DNA from: Ruminococcaceae bacterium UBA6434
Lineage (GTDB): Bacteria > Bacillota > Clostridia > Oscillospirales > Acutalibacteraceae
Reading direction: 5' to 3'
Length of the DNA: 19,357 nucleotides
Assembly (NCBI GenBank): GCA_002437245.1
Contig: DJOQ01000045.1
Span: 1 to 19,357 of the forward strand
Below the pieces are notes generated by a model. It was not told the origin of the DNA. It was given only the letters and a program-made list of their open reading frames with translations, and made no database searches. Shown piece after piece: positions 14,614 through 19,357 of this stretch (position 1 is its first letter; each line of letters opens with the position of its first letter). The translations under genes and the position numbers were made by a program.

Positions 14614-15969
14614 TTAAGACAGCTCATCTTCTTCCCTTTTCCATTTGGATGTCTGCCGCCTGTAAAGCACTATACCGATTGCCCCCGAAACCGTCTCCGC
14701 CACGGGGAATGCAATCCAGGCGCAATTAAGACCTATTTTCGAGAGAAGCCAAAACACGGGAACGAGGCAGAAAATCTGTCTTATCAAAGACAACAGCAAG
14801 CTTAAAAATCCGTTTCCTATCGCCTGGAAAAACACCGGCATCATCAGGGAAAATACAGCCATTATAAAACTGCTGCCTATTATCGGAAAAGCTGTGCGAC
14901 CTATTTCGAGAACAAGCTCCGACTTTGAAAACAAGCGCATCATCTGCGTCGGCAAAAATACGAAACAGCATATTCCGAGCAGCATAAACAAAACAGAAAT
15001 AAGGATTGAGTCCTTCATGGTTTCTCGGCACCGCGCGTAATTTTTACGTGCACAGTTAAAGCTCAGCACAGGCACAATGCATGTCTGAAGTCCGAAAAGA
15101 GGAATAAAGAAAAAACTCTGCGTTTTGTAATAAAGCCCAAGCACCGTAACCGCCGCATCGGAAAATCCCGATAATATGATATTGAGTAAAAGTATGTATA
15201 CGGTATACAAAAGCTGCATTATTATGGAAGAATAGCCGTAGTGATAAATACGCCCGGCACAGTAGAGCATACGCTTTAATTTCGGCGGTTTTCTGTATCC
15301 TTTTACACCGGTTATAACGGCAGCCAAAACCTGCCCGGCAACCGTGGCGTAAGCCGCGCCGGAAACGCCCATAGCCTTTATGGGACCCGCACCGAAGATA
15401 AGAATCGGGTCAAGAATACAGTTTGTAAGCGCACCGAGTATCTGCGCCGCCATAGGCAAACGCATATTTCCGCGCGACTGATGAACCTTGGTCCAATTCC
15501 CCTCCAAAAATGTTCCGAGACTGCCTATGCATACAATTCTGCCGTATGAAACGGCATCTGCCACAGCCCCCGGCTCCGTCGCCGAAGTTTCGACATACGG
15601 ACGCATCACAAGAATGGAAAATACGGCGAACAGTGCCCAAGAGATTACGGCAAGCACCGTACCGGTACCCGCTGTTTCATCCGCTTTTACGGTATTCCCC
15701 TGTGCATACTTTCGCGCCATATAGGTATTTACTCCGACACCGGTACCGACAGCGAGAGCTATTATTATAAGCTGCATCGGGTAAATTACCGTAACCGCCG
15801 TAAGCGCGTCATCCGAATAACGTCCCACAAAAAAGCTGTCAACAATATTGTAAAGCGCCTGTATAAGCTGTGCGAGCATAACCGGCGGAGCTATTTTTAA
15901 AAGTATTTTACTTATTTTTTCTTTTCCGAAAAAATCCCGTTCCTGTATGATTTTTTTCGTATTTGACAC
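14614..15969 (-). CDS. MATE family efflux transporter
   Basis: This 451-residue polytopic membrane protein of the multidrug and toxic compound extrusion family exports its substrate in exchange for Na+ or H+. About twelve hydrophobic segments are visible. The N-terminal repeat starts with KISKILLKIAPPVMLAQLIQ and ALYNIVDSFFVGRYS, a MATE signature, and full length agrees with the family. The start is GTG at 15969 with GAGGAA four bases upstream. It begins 18 bp after darA, so the two are probably one transcript. The substrate is not predictable. It is not a close copy of the second MATE gene at the right edge. Confidence 0.93.
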   Translation of the reverse strand: MSNTKKIIQERDFFGKEKISKILLKIAPPVMLAQLIQALYNIVDSFFVGRYSDDALTAVTVIYPMQLIIIALAVGTGVGVNTYMARKYAQGNTVKADETAGTGTVLAVISWALFAVFSILVMRPYVETSATEPGAVADAVSYGRIVCIGSLGTFLEGNWTKVHQSRGNMRLPMAAQILGALTNCILDPILIFGAGPIKAMGVSGAAYATVAGQVLAAVITGVKGYRKPPKLKRMLYCAGRIYHYGYSSIIMQLLYTVYILLLNIILSGFSDAAVTVLGLYYKTQSFFFIPLFGLQTCIVPVLSFNCARKNYARCRETMKDSILISVLFMLLGICCFVFLPTQMMRLFSKSELVLEIGRTAFPIIGSSFIMAVFSLMMPVFFQAIGNGFLSLLLSLIRQIFCLVPVFWLLSKIGLNCAWIAFPVAETVSGAIGIVLYRRQTSKWKREEDELS

Positions 15970-15987
15970 AAAGTTTCCTCTTTAAGC

Positions 15988-16323
15988 TTAAAATTTTACT
16001 GTTTTATCCACATCGAGTACAAAGGCGGTAAGTCCGCCGCACTGCACTTTCACCGGAGAAGAAACCGCCCCCGCAATTCCCGTAGCCGGCAGAAAAGACG
16101 AATCCATACGGCTCTTGCCGTATCTCTTTAAAATATCGACAGCCTCGGAAAGGCGCTGACTGTTAAGACCCACCATAAGAGTCATATTTCCCTTTTTCAA
16201 AAATCCGCCGGCGGAGCTCATTGTCGTCGCATAAAAGCCTTTTTCGTTAAGATGATGTACAGCCTCGGTTGCGTCGTCGTTTGTCAGCACGGCAATTATC
16301 AGCTTATCGCACATTTCATTCAT
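15988..16323 (-). CDS. darA: Cyclic-di-AMP receptor, PII-like (DarA/PstA, DUF970)
   Basis: This 111-residue cytoplasmic PII-like protein binds the second messenger c-di-AMP as a trimer in known homologues. The family core is visible: DKLIIAVLTNDDATEAVHHL, then FYATTMSSAGGFLKKGNMTL and MVGLNSQ (30-55), which contains the nucleotide-binding Gly-Gly-Phe segment. Length matches the family. In Bacillus-type genomes darA usually sits near tmk and holB; here it is instead the first gene before a MATE transporter, which is notable. The ATG at 16323 has AAAGGAAA upstream and its own promoter. The downstream target of DarA is not established in general and cannot be read here. Confidence 0.93.
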   Translation of the reverse strand: MNEMCDKLIIAVLTNDDATEAVHHLNEKGFYATTMSSAGGFLKKGNMTLMVGLNSQRLSEAVDILKRYGKSRMDSSFLPATGIAGAVSSPVKVQCGGLTAFVLDVDKTVKF

Positions 16324-16370
16324 GCAAATTTTCCTTTCTGAAACCGTAAAATCCTATAATGATAACACTA

Positions 16371-16399
16371 ATACTAATCCGAAGAGTATTTAAAGTCAA
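16371..16399 (-). promoter_or_regulatory. Promoter of the darA-MATE operon
   Basis: On the minus strand TTGACT (plus-strand 16394-16399) is followed 17 bp later by TAGTAT (16371-16376), about 48 bp before the darA start. The -35 matches consensus at five of six positions, the -10 at four. Confidence 0.55.
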
Positions 16400-16423
16400 T
16401 ACACATCATATTTAAAAACAGAT

Positions 16424-16453
16424 AAAAAAATACCACCTTACGGTGGCATTTTT
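16424..16453 (-). terminator. Intrinsic terminator after the YczE/YitT-like gene
   Basis: On the minus strand a short stem, ATGCCACC with GGTGGTAT (one G-U pair), closes the loop GTAA and is followed by seven Ts (plus-strand A-run 16424-16430). It lies about 90 bp past the stop of the membrane-protein gene and upstream of the darA promoter, so it separates the two units. Five Ts on the other side make it weakly bidirectional. Confidence 0.8.
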
Positions 16454-16544
16454 ACTGCTTTAAGTGTGGAGAACAAAAAGCAGCCTCGGCAGACAATCTG
16501 CCGTAGAAAAGTGTATAAAAAGAGAGGAAATGGAATAAGCCTAT

Positions 16545-17282
16545 TTACGCTACGAATTTGCCGTTTGAGGATATTACCCCACCGCCGAAACGGCGAAGGT
16601 CGTAGACGTGGACGACAAGTCTCGGCATTTTTGCGGCAAGCAGTTTTTCCGACACGTGCTTATTGAAGAATGTAACTACCGGACCCATCATAAATGCGGT
16701 AACTACCGTGCCGATACCTACAGGACCGCCGAAAGCAAATCCGACAGCTGTGCAGACGAGATCTGTTATGACTCTGCACCATTTAAATTTAATCTTAGTC
16801 CTGTCATCAAGGACAAAGCCCGTGGCGTCATAGGGAGCAACTCCGAGATTTGAAGTGAAGTACATCGATGCCGCAAGAGAGAGAAAAATTACGCCGAGGA
16901 GCATTAAAACTAAGCGTACGGCAAAGTTTTTTTCGGCAGGCAAATACATATTGTAAAGCGAAGTGAAAAATTCACAGATATAACCGACGCCGACCATATT
17001 GACTACGGTACCTACGCCGATAAGACGTCTGCCGAGAAAAGCAATCGCAATAAGAATAACGCAGTTAATGCACATCTGATAAAAGCCGAAGCTGATGCCG
17101 ATTTTGCCGCTTATCGCCATATTCATTGATGTGAACGGGTCAACGCCCATATCGGAAAAAGAGAAAAGCGAAATACCGAATCCCATAAGGAGTATACTGA
17201 ATATCATCATAAAAAAGCGTTTTGCACCTTTTTCTTGTTTGAATACGCTTACTAAATTCATTGACTTGATGATTTCTGACAT
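16545..17282 (-). CDS. YczE/YyaS/YitT-family membrane protein
   Basis: This 245-residue integral membrane protein of the YczE/YitT group is of unknown biochemical function. About five to six hydrophobic segments are visible. The family hallmark occurs twice: an FSDMGVDPFTSMNMAIS segment near residues 42-58 and an FTSNLGVAPYDATGFVL segment in the second half, suggesting an internal duplication. The start at ATG 17282 is supported by AGGAG six bases upstream. It is a single-gene unit with a consensus promoter and a terminator. YczE-like proteins have been linked to transport or to post-translational effects on peptide synthetases in Bacillus, but nothing here allows choosing a role. Confidence 0.85.
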   Translation of the reverse strand: MSEIIKSMNLVSVFKQEKGAKRFFMMIFSILLMGFGISLFSFSDMGVDPFTSMNMAISGKIGISFGFYQMCINCVILIAIAFLGRRLIGVGTVVNMVGVGYICEFFTSLYNMYLPAEKNFAVRLVLMLLGVIFLSLAASMYFTSNLGVAPYDATGFVLDDRTKIKFKWCRVITDLVCTAVGFAFGGPVGIGTVVTAFMMGPVVTFFNKHVSEKLLAAKMPRLVVHVYDLRRFGGGVISSNGKFVA

Positions 17283-17337
17283 TTTGGCTCCTCGCTTTGT
17301 ATCTATTGCACAAGTATTGCTTTCTTTGTTTGTACAT

Positions 17338-17366
17338 ATCTTATAACCGTATTGTCATTTTGTCAA
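17338..17366 (-). promoter_or_regulatory. Consensus promoter of the YczE/YitT-like gene
   Basis: On the minus strand a perfect TTGACA (plus-strand 17361-17366) and TAAGAT (17338-17343) are separated by exactly 17 bp, leaving a 5' leader of about 50 bases. This is among the best sigma-A promoters in the window, indicating robust basal expression. A 7-bp inverted repeat, TTTGTAC at 17329-17335 and GTACAAA at 17413-17419, brackets it. Confidence 0.8.
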
Positions 17367-17431
17367 TAGACGAGCCGATTTTTTTGTCACATTCTACAGC
17401 TTTTGTATATTCGTACAAAACGACGGTTTCA

Positions 17432-17460
17432 ATTGTGCTTTTTTAGTGCGATTGCACAAT
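17432..17460. repeat. Inverted repeat ATTGTGC / GCACAAT upstream of the YczE/YitT-like gene
   Basis: ATTGTGC (17432-17438) and GCACAAT (17454-17460) form a perfect 7-bp inverted repeat with a 15-base spacer that itself contains a GTGC able to compete for pairing. A third copy of the element, ATTGCACAA, lies at 17305-17313 in the leader of the downstream gene. It could be an operator or a weak hairpin. Confidence 0.4.
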
Positions 17461-17482
17461 GTAAATCATATATAATTATAAT

Positions 17483-17514
17483 AAAAAACAGCCGCTGTGC
17501 TCCGGCACGGCAGT
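17483..17514 (-). terminator. Probable terminator after the small membrane-protein ORF
   Basis: On the minus strand an imperfect GC-rich hairpin (GCCGTGC ... GCACAGCGGC, with a bulge) is followed by a run of six Ts and AT-rich sequence (plus-strand 17483-17488). It lies about 30 bp past the stop at 17545, supporting the idea that a leftward gene ends there. Confidence 0.5.
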
Positions 17515-17544
17515 CTCCAAAATTATATTTTCGTGTGTACGGCT

Positions 17545-17733
17545 TTACGGCATAATATTCTGTGAAATATTGTCAGCCGCTATAACGTGAGAGCCATCCT
17601 TTTGGCTCTCGCCCAATGTCGGGTGCTCATTCAGCACCTGAACATAGATAAACATTTTTATAAACAGAGCGGATACAATAAACAAAGTTATAAAAAGTCC
17701 GAAAAGGAGGCTCTTGATTTTCTCTTTTCGCAT
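17545..17733 (-). CDS. Small hypothetical membrane protein, start uncertain
   Basis: This is a possible 62-residue protein with a basic N-terminus (MRKEKIKS), one hydrophobic segment (about residues 9-31) and a polar extracytoplasmic tail. I do not recognise the family. The ATG at 17733 has no ribosome binding site at normal distance: a GGAGG lies 18 bases upstream, too far. The frame stays open upstream to a TGA near 17812, with only an unsupported TTG (17766) as alternative start. A terminator-like hairpin follows the stop. It may be a genuine small gene or the 3' remainder of a longer gene cut by the event that brought in the DNA to its right. Confidence 0.35.
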   Translation of the reverse strand: MRKEKIKSLLFGLFITLFIVSALFIKMFIYVQVLNEHPTLGESQKDGSHVIAADNISQNIMP

Positions 17734-17766
17734 ATCCGAAACAGCGGGCTTACCTCCGACCGTCAA

Positions 17767-18250
17767 GATTGATGTTTGATTTCGCTGAATATTGCCAAGG
17801 CGGTTTTTTCAAATGGAACTGTAAGGACTTTACGAATGAGGCGGATTTACAGAGATTTTCGGGCAGAAACGCCTTGAAATCAGGTGGGAAAAATCAATGC
17901 TTGCGGATTCGTGAAGCATTTGCCGTCTTGCGTATGGATTGTACTGTTCGCGATTCACGGTATCGTGCAGCCGGTGCGCTTCTTCGTGTGATCTTTTGCG
18001 GTTTGGTTGGTTACCGTCCGGTTCCGTGAAGTGCAAGGGTGCGTCCTGCGTACAGTCCATTGAATGCGACGCTCAAAATCACCGGAAACGAGGAAAGCCC
18101 TGCACTGCGTATTATTGCACGCAGCACATGGCTTTCCTATGTTGTAGTTTTCTGTTTGCACTCGCACCGCCGTTCTTCGTGTCATGTGCTTTATGCAAGA
18201 CTGCCGTTCTGGAGCCGCGGATACCTCAAACAGAAATATCCGCAGCAAGG
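17767..18250. other. Stretch of about 480 bp without a convincing gene
   Basis: Open frames here are short on both strands, lack ribosome binding sites, and show no family motifs I recognise. A plus-strand frame over most of the stretch is broken by several stops, so a decayed gene is possible but not shown. Base composition is more GC-rich than the other intergenic gaps of the window, which are AT-rich. The one clear structure is the long hairpin at 18091-18138. It lies downstream of the partial MATE gene, with no obvious terminator. Confidence 0.6.
18091..18138. repeat. Long imperfect hairpin (20-bp arms, 8-base loop)
   Basis: The arm at 18091-18110 (AGGAAAGCC...CTGCGT) pairs with 18119-18138 (ACGCAG...GGCTTTCCT) at 17 of 20 positions, with an ATTATTGC loop. 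There is no T-run on either side, so it is not an ordinary intrinsic terminator. It could be a structured RNA element, a small mobile-element stem, or a palindromic intergenic repeat. Confidence 0.6.
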
Positions 18251-19357
18251 TTATGCATTGCTTTCTCGCTTTTGATACAAAAGGTATAGAATGATGCTCA
18301 CGACCATGACAATACATTCCACCGCCGGCTGCGTTGCAATTACGCCCGGAAGGTTCCACAATGCGTCCATCAGCATGACGCCCGGTATAAAAAGGATCAC
18401 ATTACGGAGCAAAGTGATGATCATGGAATACAGGGCTTTTCCCAGTGCCTGAAAATAAGAGGTCACAATATTGATCACGCCGAGCATGGGTGCGGACAAG
18501 CCGAGCACCTTCAGAAAAGATGCAGACTGCGCGATCATGCTTGCATCCTTCAGAAAGAAAGCGGTCAGGGTTTTACCAAGCAATGCAAATACAACCGTGA
18601 AGAAGACGCCCAACAGAACATCAAAGAAAGCGCCCAGAAGGACGGCTTTTCGGAGTCGTTCCTTCTGCTCTGCACCAAAACAGAAACCGAACAGAGGAGC
18701 GATGCCCTGCGCCAGTCCAACGGAGAGCAACACCGCGAATAATGAGATTTTATATGCGATACCATAGCAGGCCACGGCATCGGAACCGTATTCAGCTACA
18801 TGGCTGTTCAGCACGATATTGGATACACTGAGCAGCACCGTGAGCAGCGCACCGGGAACACCGATTTTGATAGTGTCGCCCGCCAGTATCCTGCTTTTCG
18901 TCAAGCCTTTTACGGAAACAGATATGGCGTCATTTCCCTTGCGCTGCTGAAAATAGATGCACAAGAGGTAATAGCATGTGGATGCAAAATAGCCAATGGA
19001 AGTTGCCAATGCCGCGCCCGCCGTACCCATCCCCAGAGGGACGATGAATAGCCAATCCAGAACAATATTCAGAACGTTTCCGATAATGACCCCCACAGTA
19101 GCCTCATGAATGAGGGCAACCGAACGGAATAGATGGGCATATCCGCTGGAAAGCATAATAAACGGCGCACCCAGAAATATGTAGAACAGATAATCGCAGG
19201 TATAGGCATAGTTATTCGTATCAGTGCCAACAGCATGGGCAATCGGAGAAATGCAGAGCACTCCGATACCGGCAACGAGTACGCCAAACGCCAGAATCGC
19301 CCATGTTGAGAACTGAAAGCACAGGCGGCTGTCTTTTCTGTTGTTTTCGCCCAACAG
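18251..19357 (-). CDS. MATE family efflux transporter (5' end cut by window edge)
   Basis: This is the C-terminal 368 or so residues of a second MATE exporter; the reading frame runs through base 19357, so the N-terminal 80-90 residues lie outside the window. The visible part begins in the LLGENNRKD stretch, typical of the loop after the second or third MATE helix, and includes VLNIVLDWLFIVPLGMGTAG and ATSIGY. It also has a second-half GIAPLFGFCFGAEQKERLRK segment, the repeat of the first. Among ten Ile codons near its 3' end I count five ATC, four ATT and one ATA. The first hundred codons of nanA have six ATA and three ATT. This points to a different origin from the rest of the window. Confidence 0.9.
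   Translation of the reverse strand: MLGENNRKDSRLCFQFSTWAILAFGVLVAGIGVLCISPIAHAVGTDTNNYAYTCDYLFYIFLGAPFIMLSSGYAHLFRSVALIHEATVGVIIGNVLNIVLDWLFIVPLGMGTAGAALATSIGYFASTCYYLLCIYFQQRKGNDAISVSVKGLTKSRILAGDTIKIGVPGALLTVLLSVSNIVLNSHVAEYGSDAVACYGIAYKISLFAVLLSVGLAQGIAPLFGFCFGAEQKERLRKAVLLGAFFDVLLGVFFTVVFALLGKTLTAFFLKDASMIAQSASFLKVLGLSAPMLGVINIVTSYFQALGKALYSMIITLLRNVILFIPGVMLMDALWNLPGVIATQPAVECIVMVVSIILYLLYQKRESNA

Noticed and set aside
17830..18060. 76-codon minus-strand open frame in the gene-less stretch
   Set aside because: It has no ribosome binding site and no recognisable family, and short open frames overlap it on the opposite strand.
1..19357. CRISPR arrays, tRNA or rRNA genes, insertion sequences
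   Set aside because: No regularly spaced repeats, cloverleaf sequences, rRNA signatures or transposase motifs were seen on either strand.

Overview
The window looks like chromosomal DNA of a spore-forming gut Clostridia (Oscillospiraceae/Ruminococcaceae-like Firmicutes). The reasons are a complete GerA-type spore germination receptor operon, the c-di-AMP receptor DarA, a zinc-ribbon/PASTA kinase-like protein, strong GGAGG-type ribosome binding sites, and moderate-GC coding DNA that often uses ATA for isoleucine, with AT-rich intergenic gaps. The taxonomic placement is inference from gene content only.

Left part (1-4822): an L-fucose catabolic operon on the minus strand reads fucI, then an FGGY kinase of the rhamnulokinase family, then fucU. 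An AraC-family activator is transcribed divergently and ends in a strong bidirectional terminator. No fucose transporter or aldolase is in view; the operon may continue beyond base 1.

Middle (4828-10068): gerA, gerB, gerC and a small MGMT-like DNA-binding protein are read leftwards as one tight cluster. A DUF421-DUF4363 pair is read rightwards from the same 79-bp gap. This looks like a spore inner-membrane and germination neighbourhood.

Sialic-acid block (10065-12801): nanK and nanE on the minus strand diverge from nanA on the plus strand. Each side has a well-spaced promoter, and a bidirectional terminator follows nanA. Together the three enzymes convert N-acetylneuraminate to N-acetylglucosamine 6-phosphate. 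With fucose degradation, this points to scavenging of mucin-type host glycans.

Right-centre (12814-17366): all genes are on the minus strand. They are a membrane-anchored zinc-ribbon/PASTA protein whose kinase domain has lost its catalytic residues, a MATE transporter, the c-di-AMP receptor darA just upstream of it, and a YczE/YitT-type membrane protein with its own consensus promoter.

Right end (17483-19357): a small membrane-protein ORF of uncertain start, about 480 bp with no convincing gene but a long hairpin, and a second MATE transporter cut by the window edge. Isoleucine codon choice in this last gene differs from the rest, suggesting foreign DNA, a genomic island edge or an assembly join.

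The most notable items are the PASTA pseudokinase and the ger-linked MGMT-like protein with an altered active site. The DUF421-DUF4363 pair divergent from ger and the compositional break at the right end also deserve attention. I saw no tRNA, rRNA, CRISPR array or recognisable transposase.
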